Shown piece by piece: positions 28,166 to 36,063 of a stretch of 64,000 nt of DNA. Both the position numbers and the translations under genes were made by a program. The number at the start of each line of letters is the position of its first letter. The stretch's first letter is position 1. The notes beneath the pieces are model-generated. The model saw nothing but the letters and a program-made list of their open reading frames with translations. It did not search any database and had not been told where the DNA came from. Location of the stretch: the NCBI GenBank assembly GCA_000198515.1, contig FP929140.1:3942527-4006526 (forward strand). Reading direction: 5' to 3'. The stretch comes from a gamma proteobacterium HdN1. GTDB lineage: Bacteria; Pseudomonadota; Gammaproteobacteria; Pseudomonadales; Ketobacteraceae.

Positions 28166-28192
28166 GGAAGGTGTGGTTGGGGTTACGTTTAC
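28166..28192 (-). repeat. IS66 right terminal inverted repeat
   Basis: Reverse complement of 25761-25787 over all 27 bases. Confidence 0.95.
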
Positions 28193-28200
28193 TGTTGAAT
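28193..28200 (+). repeat. Target site duplication, right copy
   Basis: TGTTGAAT, identical to 25753-25760. Confidence 0.97.
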
Positions 28201-28341
28201 TCTAATCCTGACACATTTCAGTCTTTTATTCTTGGTATTTATCTTGTGGATATGCCTTTGTCGGCGATACTAGACATAATCGTATTGCCGTATTCAAGTT
28301 ATCAGCAGATAGAAAAAGGCCAGATTAAGCTGGCAAAATAA
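28201..28341 (+). pseudogene. YceK/YidQ-like lipoprotein gene, 3' part
   Basis: 46 codons and a TAA, in frame with the 5' part at 25572-25760 once the element and one target copy are removed. It encodes the YceK-like C-terminal motif (LVDMPLSAILDIIVLP), where family members have a conserved 'D-x-P-x-S-x-x-x-D-T-x-x-L-P' pattern. A short frame from 28153 runs through it, but its first codons are the IS66 end, so it is not a separate gene. Confidence 0.78.
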
Positions 28342-28352
28342 TAATACTGCGC

Positions 28353-28369
28353 AACATATACAATATGTT
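28353..28369 (-). terminator. AT-rich hairpin between the split lipoprotein gene and the DUF3108 gene
   Basis: AACATAT and ATATGTT pair around a 3-base loop in a 68-base gap between convergent genes, followed on the plus strand by T-rich sequence. Weak bidirectional terminator candidate. Confidence 0.35.
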
Positions 28370-28409
28370 TTGATTTCGCTAGATTCTTGCTAATCTGAAT
28401 AAATAAACG

Positions 28410-29255
28410 TTATGGGGCAAGCAATTTCCAGCGTAGGAGTTCGAGCTTGTAGATGCTGCCGTCTTTGTCGCGTTGGTAGCCGCGCACAACGATCGTTGGG
28501 TTGCTCGCCATCAACCAGAGCAGGGTTTGTCGGTTGTTGTCGTGAACCCGTTCGACACGGATGGTATTAATTTTTCCGTTTGCGGTGTCGAGGGTTTCAG
28601 GCCCTAGTAGGCGATAGTCTTGGGTTTCGATCTTGTTGTCGTCTACCTGCGGGAAGCTTAGCGTCTTTTTTTCCGTCGTTAACTGGCAGGCAACGCGCAA
28701 CATTGCGTTCATGGGGTCAATCGCGTTCGCGACCAGCGGAAATGTGCCAGATTTGCCTTTGTACTCATAGCTTGCGATGCGTTTTTTCCAGTCGAAGCTG
28801 ATGGCGGTTCGCTTCTTTTTTAGAAAGGTGCCGCGTTCCAGTTCGTAACGTAGAGGGCGCAGGTTGCAGCCGTCTATCTGTAAGACGGATTCTTCTTGGA
28901 GAAAGTAGAGCAGGTAATCGGCGCGATAACTGTGTCGGAACTCTCCATTGGGCAGGCGTTCTAAGCGGCGCGTTACGAGGTTTCCGAATTCGTAGCCGTT
29001 GTAGTTGGCTTTGTACTGGGCCTCGAAAGGCAGCGGGGCCTTCAGTTGTGTGATCTGTACGCCTGTGGATTGTGGAGTAGCGGGCTGTGGTGTAGCAGGC
29101 TGTGGTGTAACGGGCTGTGTGGCGCTTGCAGGCTGGGATGCAAGTGAAAGGCTAACGAATAGGCTTGCAGCAAAGCTGCGTAGCAGGCGCTTTGTGGCGG
29201 TTGGCGCTACGATTGCAGTGCCAGCCGGTAGAAAAAGCGCTGCTAGGTTGATCAT
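28410..29255 (-). CDS. DUF3108 domain-containing exported protein
   Basis: 281 residues from ATG 29255, whose ATGA overlaps the purN stop; a start at 29267 is possible. A hydrophobic N-terminus suggests export. It is followed by a Pro/Gln/Thr repeat (QPATPQPATPQ, 15-bp DNA units) and a DUF3108 beta-rich domain (about 75-275; EAQYKANYNG at its start). The family is periplasmic or envelope-linked, with no assigned function. The purM-purN-DUF3108 order is common in gammaproteobacteria, and translational coupling to purN is likely. Confidence 0.85.
   Translation of the reverse strand: MINLAALFLPAGTAIVAPTATKRLLRSFAASLFVSLSLASQPASATQPVTPQPATPQPATPQSTGVQITQLKAPLPFEAQYKANYNGYEFGNLVTRRLERLPNGEFRHSYRADYLLYFLQEESVLQIDGCNLRPLRYELERGTFLKKKRTAISFDWKKRIASYEYKGKSGTFPLVANAIDPMNAMLRVACQLTTEKKTLSFPQVDDNKIETQDYRLLGPETLDTANGKINTIRVERVHDNNRQTLLWLMASNPTIVVRGYQRDKDGSIYKLELLRWKLLAP
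29077..29121 (-). repeat. 15-bp in-frame tandem repeat in the DUF3108 gene
   Basis: Three 15-base units (plus strand GTAGCGGGCTGTGGT and variants) encode repeated Gln-Pro-(Ala/Val)-Thr-Pro just after the signal sequence. Confidence 0.85.
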
Positions 29256-29932
29256 GTGGAAGGCCACTCCATATCGAGTTCACCGTGAATCAGGGGGCGG
29301 TTGTCCAGCAGGACGGTTCCGCTTTTGGTGTCGAGGCGCAAGCGTCCGGCCATAAACAGGTGGACGCAGTAGGTGTAGAGCGGGTGTTCCATCTTCTGCA
29401 CGCGTGCAGCAAGCGTGCTCTCGGTGTCGGTTGGCAGAACAGGCACCCGAGCCTGCGCGATAATTGGGCCGCCGTCTAGCTCTGCCGTTGTAAAGTGAAC
29501 GGTGCAGCCGTGTTTTCTCTCGCCAGCTTCCAGCACGCGCTGATGAGTATGCAGGCCCCGATACGCGGGGAGAAGCGACGGGTGAATGTTAAAAAGCCGG
29601 TCACCATAATACGCGGTAAAGGCAGGTGTGAGCACGCGCATAAAACCGGCCAGCACCACCAGATCAGGCTGGTAAGTTTCGAGAATCGCCTGAAGCGCTG
29701 CGTCGTGCTCCTCGCGCGTTGAATATTCGCGGTGATTGATCACCGCTGTGGGAATGTGGTGGCGTTTGGCTCGCTCCAAGCCAAACGCATCGGCGCGGCT
29801 GCTGACCACTACGCAGATTTCGCCGGTGATCTCACCACGCTCGTTCGCATCAATTAGGGACTGCAAATTGGTGCCGGAACCGGAAATGAGGACAGCATAG
29901 CGGCCAAGGGGTTTCCGTAAAGAATGGGTCAT
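29252..29932 (-). CDS. purN: Phosphoribosylglycinamide formyltransferase
   Basis: Transfers formyl from 10-formyltetrahydrofolate to GAR in purine synthesis. The 226 residues have LISGSGTNLQSLI at the N-terminus, the catalytic NIHPSLLPAYRGLHTH with the His, and the HFTTAELDGGPIIAQA segment with the catalytic Asp. Starts 7 bases after purM ends, in the same reverse operon. Confidence 0.96.
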   Translation of the reverse strand: MTHSLRKPLGRYAVLISGSGTNLQSLIDANERGEITGEICVVVSSRADAFGLERAKRHHIPTAVINHREYSTREEHDAALQAILETYQPDLVVLAGFMRVLTPAFTAYYGDRLFNIHPSLLPAYRGLHTHQRVLEAGERKHGCTVHFTTAELDGGPIIAQARVPVLPTDTESTLAARVQKMEHPLYTYCVHLFMAGRLRLDTKSGTVLLDNRPLIHGELDMEWPST

Positions 29933-29939
29933 TGCAGCT

Positions 29940-31016
29940 CTACCGAATCGTTACATAGGGCTCGTCGTCTACGGTTTTTTCCACGCGCCCGATGCGCCAA
30001 GCAGTTTCTCCAGCGCTGTTGAGCATTGCGATGGCTTCGTCTGCATGGGCGTTGTCTACGCAAATGACCATGCCGACGCCACAATTAAAGGTGCGATACA
30101 TTTCGCTGCGCGCAACATTTCCTTGGGCTTGCAGCCATTGGAAAATAGCCGGCCATTCCCAGCTAGATTCTTCGAAAATCGCCTGCGTATTGTCAGGGAG
30201 CACGCGCGGTACGTTTTCGGTGATACCGCCACCGGTGATATGGGCAAGGGCTTTGACCGGCAGTTTTCGTATCAGTTCAAGAATGGGGCGCACGTAGATG
30301 CGGGTTGGAGCAAGCAGGAGCTCGCCGAGCGTTTTTCCTGCGAGCGATTGCCCTAAGTCTGCGCCCGAGACTTCCAGAATCTTGCGGATCAGTGAGTAGC
30401 CGTTGGAGTGGGGGCCAGAGGATGCGAGCGCAATCAGGGCATCGCCTGCGGCAACGGTTTTGCCACTGATGATGTCGTCCTTTTCAACGACGCCCACGCA
30501 GAAACCAGCAAGATCGTAGTCATCTTTGCTGTACATGCCGGGCATCTCTGCGGTTTCACCGCCGACCAGTGCGCAGCCTGCCTGTTCGCAGCCTTGGCCA
30601 ATCCCGGTGACTACGCTCGCCGCGACATCCACATCTAAGTGGCCAGTCGCATAGTAGTCTAAAAAGAATAACGGCTCGGCGCCGGTGACGATAATGTCAT
30701 TTACGCACATGGCCACGAGGTCGATACCAATGGTGTCGTGCTTTTGCAGGTCGAGGGCAAGACGCAATTTTGTGCCTACGCCATCCGTTCCAGAAACCAG
30801 TACGGGCTTGCGATAGCCCTCCGGAATCTCGCACAATGCGCCGAAACCGCCTAAACCGCCGAGCACTTCTTTGCGTCGGGTGCGTTTGGCGACGCTTTTG
30901 ATACGTTCTACAAGCGCCTCGCCCGCGTCAATGTCTACGCCGGCATCTTTGTAGCTGAGGGACGCTTGTGTGGGGGTAGGCTTGGTTGGGGCTGAGGGCT
31001 TGGATAAGTCTGACAT
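29940..31016 (-). CDS. purM: Phosphoribosylformylglycinamidine cyclo-ligase
   Basis: AIR synthetase of purine synthesis. The 358 residues include [46 protein letters not shown] and the C-terminal [13 protein letters not shown], all standard. The N-terminal 20 residues are a Pro/Thr/Ser-rich extension. Divergent from the DUF2066 gene, which together with hda is its usual neighbour. Confidence 0.97.
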   Translation of the reverse strand: MSDLSKPSAPTKPTPTQASLSYKDAGVDIDAGEALVERIKSVAKRTRRKEVLGGLGGFGALCEIPEGYRKPVLVSGTDGVGTKLRLALDLQKHDTIGIDLVAMCVNDIIVTGAEPLFFLDYYATGHLDVDVAASVVTGIGQGCEQAGCALVGGETAEMPGMYSKDDYDLAGFCVGVVEKDDIISGKTVAAGDALIALASSGPHSNGYSLIRKILEVSGADLGQSLAGKTLGELLLAPTRIYVRPILELIRKLPVKALAHITGGGITENVPRVLPDNTQAIFEESSWEWPAIFQWLQAQGNVARSEMYRTFNCGVGMVICVDNAHADEAIAMLNSAGETAWRIGRVEKTVDDEPYVTIR

Positions 31017-31063
31017 AGAGTTTCCGCAGAGAGTGGCACGCTAGGTGGCTGATAAAAACGACT

Positions 31064-31092
31064 ATTCTAGCAGGATGAGGCCCTGAACCCAA
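31064..31092 (-). promoter_or_regulatory. Possible sigma-70 promoter for purM
   Basis: On the minus strand TTGGGT (31087-31092) and TAGAAT (31064-31069) are spaced by 17 bases, about 50 bases before purM. Confidence 0.35.
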
Positions 31093-31275
31093 TTTTATCG
31101 CTGCAAGGTTTTTGGGAGGGGCATGGAGAGCGAATTTCATCGCTATGCTTTTACTACCAAATGATACAATTTACGCCTAAGCTCTGTTGATTTTCCAAGG
31201 CAATTTTCCCTTGAAGGCTGATTTTTCTCGATCTCCTTTAATAGCCAACGCTTTCTCAAACAAAAGGATGGTGCT

Positions 31276-32682
31276 ATGCGGCTAGGGTTCGCGTGCAAAG
31301 GCACATTACAAGAACCTTTCCAATTAAAAGAGCCGGCCCAATTACAAGAGCCCGCCCAATTACAAGAGCCGGCCCAAGCAGGCATGAGCCTTGTTCGGTG
31401 GGCGCTGTTCTCTGCGGCTTGGCTCATGTCTCTGGGCTTTGTGGCGATCATGGCCGTGGGGGTAAGTCAAACCGCCGAGGCTGCGCTCGTTGCCGACCTC
31501 TACGAGGCACAAGTGCCTGCTTCGGGGCGCAATGCGGCGCAGCAGAAGCAGGCAATGCGTGATGCCTTGTTTGAAGTGGCGCGAAAGGTAAGTGGCCAGT
31601 ACGACCTTAAGCCGGACGCGGTTGCGGGGCTGTTGGGAGACGCCGAGCGGCTGGTGCAGAGTTACACCTATCTTGGCGGTAAGGGTAACAAGAGTGGCAA
31701 GAAAGGTGATGGAAAAAACAGCGGCGGTAACACCCGCAGTGCAGAGCTTTTGTTTCAGGCGACCTTTGATGGAGATGGCGTAAATGCGGGGTTGCAAAGT
31801 GCCGGTTTGCCAGTCTGGAGTGCGAATCGGCCGCAGGTGCTGATTTGGCTGGCGGCGCAAGAAGAAGGAGGCGAGCGGGAGTGGGTGAGCGGCGGAGCTG
31901 AGAGCGCGCTTGTCGCGCAGCTAGAGCGCGTGGCAAAACGCCGTGGGCTGCCGTCGCAATGGCCGCAAGCAGGTCAGGGTGTAGACGCGAAGGCGGTAGG
32001 CGCAGATATATGGGGTGGTTTTACGGACAGCTTACGTGAGGCTTCTGCGCCGTATGGAGCTGATATCATCGTGGTTGCGAAACTTTATCGCGCGGGCCTT
32101 CTCTATCAAGGGGATTGGACGATTCTTGCGACGGGGGGCGCTCATGCGCATTCTTTCACAGGGCCGGATTTGGCGTCGGTGGCGGTTTTGGGGCTGGAAT
32201 GGGTCAGCCAGGATATTGCCAAGGCTTATGCAATTCAAGCGCAGCCGACCAGTGGCGGCGGAGAAGATTCGGCGCTGCGAATTCGGGTGCGTGGAATTCA
32301 ATCCCCAACCGCCTATGCAGATTTGATGCGATATCTGGAAGGGCTTGTGGCGGTCGCAAAGGTGTCTTTGCTTGAAGCGAATGGTGAGCAAGTAACGCTT
32401 GAAGTGAAGGTCAATGCACCGCGCGAGACGTTGCTGGACACGATTCGTGGGGATGGAAAGCTTGCCTTGCAAACGCAGGCAACGTCTATTGAGCAAGTTG
32501 AGCAGGCTGCAGCGCGTGAGCTTGAGTCTCAAGAGCTAAAGTCTCAAGAGCTAAAGTCTCAAGAGTTAACGTCGTCGCAAGAGCCGAAACAAAGCGAGCT
32601 GGATCCAAGTAAAAATCAGGAGTCTGCCGCAGCAGATTCCAGCCAACCTGTAACGGAGTACTTGTTTGATTGGCGTAACTGA
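31276..32682 (+). CDS. DUF2066 domain-containing protein
   Basis: 468 residues from ATG 31276, which has a good ribosome site (AAGGA, 7 bases). The first 36 residues hold four 18-bp repeats (QLQEPA-type), then comes what looks like a normal signal peptide (MSLVRWALFS..., ending SQTAEA). A start at ATG 31384 would turn the repeats into leader RNA but has only a weak ribosome site. The DUF2066 domain (about 70-400) lies in the mature part. The C-terminus has a 15-bp repeat (SQELK units). Function is unknown. It overlaps hda, and the DUF2066-hda pairing opposite purM is a conserved gammaproteobacterial arrangement. Confidence 0.85.
   Translation: MRLGFACKGTLQEPFQLKEPAQLQEPAQLQEPAQAGMSLVRWALFSAAWLMSLGFVAIMAVGVSQTAEAALVADLYEAQVPASGRNAAQQKQAMRDALFEVARKVSGQYDLKPDAVAGLLGDAERLVQSYTYLGGKGNKSGKKGDGKNSGGNTRSAELLFQATFDGDGVNAGLQSAGLPVWSANRPQVLIWLAAQEEGGEREWVSGGAESALVAQLERVAKRRGLPSQWPQAGQGVDAKAVGADIWGGFTDSLREASAPYGADIIVVAKLYRAGLLYQGDWTILATGGAHAHSFTGPDLASVAVLGLEWVSQDIAKAYAIQAQPTSGGGEDSALRIRVRGIQSPTAYADLMRYLEGLVAVAKVSLLEANGEQVTLEVKVNAPRETLLDTIRGDGKLALQTQATSIEQVEQAAARELESQELKSQELKSQELTSSQEPKQSELDPSKNQESAAADSSQPVTEYLFDWRN
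31303..31374 (+). repeat. 18-bp tandem repeat at the start of the DUF2066 gene
   Basis: Four 18-base copies (consensus CAATTACAAGAGCCGGCC, the first most diverged), in frame, encoding Gln-Leu-Gln-Glu-Pro-Ala units upstream of the signal peptide. Confidence 0.9.
32518..32562 (+). repeat. 15-bp tandem repeat near the DUF2066 C-terminus
   Basis: GAGCTTGAGTCTCAA followed by two copies of GAGCTAAAGTCTCAA and a decayed fourth copy, in frame (Glu-Leu-Lys-Ser-Gln). Confidence 0.9.
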
Positions 32683-33382
32683 GCCGCCGGTGTATCGGCA
32701 GTTATCGCTGGATTTTGGGCAGCCTGCCAGCGGTCGGTTTGAAGATTTTTTCGTGGGTGAAAACGCCCAGGTTGTCGAGCGCCTTCGACAACTGCCTTGC
32801 GCAAATATTCCGGCGTTTCTGGTGGTTTGGGGCGGTACGGGCGCGGGTAAGACGCACCTTGCGAATGCTCTGTGTGATGCATTCTCCGTCGCGCAGCGGC
32901 GTGCGATTCTGATTGATGGGCAGCAAAAGGCGCAGTTGTTTCCTGCAATGCTGGATGGCCTAGCGGCGGTGGATTTGGTTGTGGTGGATGACCTTGATCA
33001 GTTTGCGGGGGATGCCGTTTGGGAAGAGGCGCTGTTTCACCTCTATAACAAGATGGTGGTATCGAAAGCGTCGCTTTTGGTCACGCTTTCTTGCCCACCG
33101 ATGCAGGCGCCTTTTCGTTTGGCCGATTTGAAATCCCGTTTGGGCGCTTGTGAAACCTATCGCGTCGTGCCGCTTTCGCACGAGGACAAGCGGGAATGGA
33201 TGCGTCAGATGGCGCGTTTGCGCAGCTTTGAGCTTGAAGCGGAATGGTGTGACTATATCCTCAACCGCGCCGCTCGCGATCCTGCTAGTTTGGTGCAAAT
33301 CATCAATACGCTTGATGCTGAGTCGCTGGCGGCAAAACGCATGATGTCATTGCCCTTTATCAAGCAGGTGATGAAGTGGTGA
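32666..33382 (+). CDS. hda: DnaA regulatory inactivator Hda
   Basis: AAA+ protein that, with the DNA-loaded beta clamp, triggers DnaA-ATP hydrolysis and limits re-initiation. The 238 residues carry the clamp-binding motif QLSLDF at 12-17, Walker A GGTGAGKTH (about 56-64), Walker B LVVVDDLD and the SRLGACETYRV sensor region. Start TTG 32666, with GGAG about 8 bases upstream, overlaps the DUF2066 stop by 17 bases. It overlaps the following kinase gene by 7 bases. Confidence 0.93.
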   Translation: MIGVTEPPVYRQLSLDFGQPASGRFEDFFVGENAQVVERLRQLPCANIPAFLVVWGGTGAGKTHLANALCDAFSVAQRRAILIDGQQKAQLFPAMLDGLAAVDLVVVDDLDQFAGDAVWEEALFHLYNKMVVSKASLLVTLSCPPMQAPFRLADLKSRLGACETYRVVPLSHEDKREWMRQMARLRSFELEAEWCDYILNRAARDPASLVQIINTLDAESLAAKRMMSLPFIKQVMKW

Positions 33383-36003
33383 GTTGGGCCACGGTTGGCC
33401 TTTCGGCGACGTGGGCCAACAATTTTCGGCACTTGCTTCTGCGGTTGTTTTTTCTTCTCGCAACGATCTTTTTAAGCGGCAATTTAGCAACGCAATCGAG
33501 GGCCGCAGAAATTTCGCAAGCACCCTCACAAGCACCGTTAGTGATGAACTCTCTACAGCGGCAGGCTGAGCTTGCGCCCTATATGGAATATATCGAAGAT
33601 CCGACCAGCGAGCTGGATTACGGTGATTTAGATGCGCAGTTTCTGGGGGAAAAAGGGCGTTCAGTCGGGCATCATGCGCCGAGCTTTGGCTTTACTTACA
33701 GCAGCTATTGGTTCCGCTTTTCGTTGATGAATCCATGGCAGCGGACGCGCACGGTTTTTCTGCAGCTTGATTTCGCAATTCTTGATCGCGTGGATTTTTT
33801 TTGCGGGCGCGCTGACGAAAAGCCGAGCCTGTATTTATTGGGTGATAAGGTTCGCTTCGAAAGCCGCCCAGTTGCTGTGCGTAACTTTGTTGTTCCGCTG
33901 GAATTGCGTGCCGGTGAGACGCAAACCTGTACTTTACGAGTGGACAGTACCAGCAATATTGCAGTACCGCTCACGGTGAGTGACGTCGTACCGTTTGTTG
34001 AGGAAACCCGCACGACGGATTGGCGGCTGGGTTGGTTCTACGGGTTGGCGTTTGGCCTTCTCATGTATAACCTGCTTGCCTATGTCGCGTCGAAAGAGCG
34101 CGTTTATCTGCTCTATGTCCTCCATCTCGTGGGGGGCTGGGGGTATAACAGTGAGCTGGACGGTTCGCTTGCGAATTTCTGGATTACCCTAGGCATTCAG
34201 GACAGTTCTATTATCTTCTTTCTATGCCTTAGCTTGGCGTCGGTTTTGCTATTCGCGCAAGACTACCTCGGCTATCGCGGCGAAGAGGCGTGGCAGCAAT
34301 GGAGTTCGCGAGCGCTGTTAACCCTGGTCTGCCTCGTGGCGCTGGCCGTTGTGGTTCTTCCTCTGGGCTTTGTTGCTGTGATGTCGGTTTATCTTGCGCT
34401 GATCGTGGTGATTTATTGTATGAGCCTTGGGATCGTGCGCTTACGCAAGGGAGGATTGGATGTTTGGGTGTTCGTTGCTGGCTTTGGAGCGGTATTTCTG
34501 GTCTCTCTCGCCGCCTTGCTTGCCTCTTTAGGATTCAATGTTTCGACCGAGCTGATGGTTTACGGGATGAAAATCGCGTGGGCGTTTGAGCTGATTGCGC
34601 TTGCCTTAGGTTTGGCGTTGCGAATCCGAGCGAACACCTTGCGGCAGCTTGGCAGCGAGCAGGGCATGCTGAAGGAACAGGCGGAAAGTCGTGCAAAAAC
34701 CGAGTTCCTCGCGAAGGTGTCACATGAGATCAGAACGCCAATGAACGGCATTTTGGGCCTTGTAGAACTGCTTGGAATGACTCGCTTAAGCCCTGAGCAA
34801 TCTCGTTATGTTTCCGCGATCAATAGCGCTGGCCATACGCTGGTGGAGGTTGTGAATGACATCCTCGACTACAGCAAGCTTGTGATCGGCAAGATGACGC
34901 TGAACGAGCAGGAGTTCGACCTTCGTGAACTGCTGGAAGACTGCGCCGTAATTTTTGAGATGCCCGCACGCAAAAAAGCTTTAGATCTGCGGATCATGAT
35001 ACGTGCGGGCGTGCCGTTGCGCATCCATGGGGATGCGATGCGTTTGCGCCAAGTGGTGCTAAATCTTTTGTCAAACGCGATTAAGTACACCGAATATGGG
35101 CATATTTTTGTCCGTTTGTCCCTGACGGACGAGATTCAGGATGACAAAGTGGTATTGCGCTTTGCGGTGGAGGATTCTGGGTGTGGGATTGATCGCGCAG
35201 ATCAGTCTCGGCTGTTCCAGTCTTTTTCGCAAATTCACAATGACATTACCGAACGCGAGACGGGCACAGGCTTGGGATTGGTGATCAGCCAGCAAATCAT
35301 TGGCCTGATGGGGGGTACGATTGGAGTCGATAGCACGCTCGGGCGCGGTTCGGTTTTTTGGTTCACGCTGCCGGTAAAGCTGGAAGAAGACACGGCCTGC
35401 ACTACCAAGGAAGTGGTTGTGGACGTTTATCGGCCTGGTATGGAGCTGGATGATCTACCGCAGGTTTCACGAATGCCTTCGGTGGGCATGTTTTCTGGTA
35501 GACAGACCACGACGGAAGCCAATCGTCAGGCAGCGAGACTTGGGCAGCAAGTCGTAACGGCGGGTATGAACCAAACGTCGGTAGGCGAGGAATCGAGCCT
35601 CGATCTGGATTTACAAACGCGTGTCTTGCTTGCCGAAGACAACTTGATCAATCAGAAAGTGGTGATCGGGTTTTTGGAGCGCTTGGGAATCCGGCCAGAT
35701 GTGGTCGATAACGGGCGTCTTGCGGTGGAGCGGGCAGCACAGGCGGCGATCCCGTATGATTTGATTTTTTTGGACTGCCAGATGCCGGTAATGGATGGTT
35801 ACGAGGCGGCGCGCCGAATCCGTGAATGGGAGCGTGAGAATGGCCGTGTGCCCACACCGATTATCGCGCTCTCGGCGCATCATTCCGATTTTCATATTGC
35901 CCAGAGTGAGCGTGCTGGGATGGATTTTCACCTCTCCAAACCCATTAATTTCAAAACACTTTCCGATGCCGTTACTCATGCGTTGGGATTTGGTTCGAAT
36001 TGA
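33376..36003 (+). CDS. 7TMR-DISM hybrid sensor histidine kinase/response regulator
   Basis: 875 residues. Signal/anchor (about 20-42), a periplasmic beta domain of the 7TMR-DISMED2 type (about 50-205), seven membrane helices (about 215-420), a DHp domain with an intact H-box (FLAKVSHEIRTPMNGIL, about 447-463), and a HATPase_c domain with N-box NLLSNAIKYT, DSGCGID and GTGLGL. A linker of about 70 residues and a C-terminal receiver (LLAEDNLINQ, Asp in FLDCQMPVMDG, Lys in LSKPIN) complete it. Full catalytic set, unlike the kinase at 9490. The GTG start at 33376 overlaps hda, so translation is probably coupled. Ligand and target unknown. Confidence 0.93.
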   Translation: MVSWATVGLSATWANNFRHLLLRLFFLLATIFLSGNLATQSRAAEISQAPSQAPLVMNSLQRQAELAPYMEYIEDPTSELDYGDLDAQFLGEKGRSVGHHAPSFGFTYSSYWFRFSLMNPWQRTRTVFLQLDFAILDRVDFFCGRADEKPSLYLLGDKVRFESRPVAVRNFVVPLELRAGETQTCTLRVDSTSNIAVPLTVSDVVPFVEETRTTDWRLGWFYGLAFGLLMYNLLAYVASKERVYLLYVLHLVGGWGYNSELDGSLANFWITLGIQDSSIIFFLCLSLASVLLFAQDYLGYRGEEAWQQWSSRALLTLVCLVALAVVVLPLGFVAVMSVYLALIVVIYCMSLGIVRLRKGGLDVWVFVAGFGAVFLVSLAALLASLGFNVSTELMVYGMKIAWAFELIALALGLALRIRANTLRQLGSEQGMLKEQAESRAKTEFLAKVSHEIRTPMNGILGLVELLGMTRLSPEQSRYVSAINSAGHTLVEVVNDILDYSKLVIGKMTLNEQEFDLRELLEDCAVIFEMPARKKALDLRIMIRAGVPLRIHGDAMRLRQVVLNLLSNAIKYTEYGHIFVRLSLTDEIQDDKVVLRFAVEDSGCGIDRADQSRLFQSFSQIHNDITERETGTGLGLVISQQIIGLMGGTIGVDSTLGRGSVFWFTLPVKLEEDTACTTKEVVVDVYRPGMELDDLPQVSRMPSVGMFSGRQTTTEANRQAARLGQQVVTAGMNQTSVGEESSLDLDLQTRVLLAEDNLINQKVVIGFLERLGIRPDVVDNGRLAVERAAQAAIPYDLIFLDCQMPVMDGYEAARRIREWERENGRVPTPIIALSAHHSDFHIAQSERAGMDFHLSKPINFKTLSDAVTHALGFGSN

Positions 36004-36063
36004 TTGGTTCCTAGGGCGATTTTACGATTGATAACAGCAGCGCAAGCGCGTCAGGAGTGCAAA

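Larger units (their letters stand above)
25761..28192. mobile_element. Complete IS66-family insertion sequence
   Basis: A 2432-bp element bounded by perfect 27-bp terminal inverted repeats (25761-25787 and 28166-28192). The ends begin GTAAAC, in line with the GTAA ends of IS66 relatives. It is flanked by identical 8-bp direct repeats TGTTGAAT. It carries the three standard genes tnpA, tnpB and tnpC on the minus strand with no visible frameshift. Perfect ends, perfect target duplication and intact genes point to recent insertion and possible activity. It splits a small lipoprotein gene. Confidence 0.97.

Noticed and set aside
28153-28341. Separate small gene after the IS66 element
   Set aside because: Its first 16 codons are the IS66 end and target duplication; the rest is the displaced 3' half of the split lipoprotein gene.
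23965-28341. Prophage or integrative element covering the AT-rich patch
   Set aside because: No integrase, phage structural gene, tRNA or flanking direct repeats were found; only the IS66 ends are supported.
35985-36015. tRNA T-loop-like word GGTTCGAATT
   Set aside because: It is the coding end of the hybrid kinase; no cloverleaf can be formed around it.
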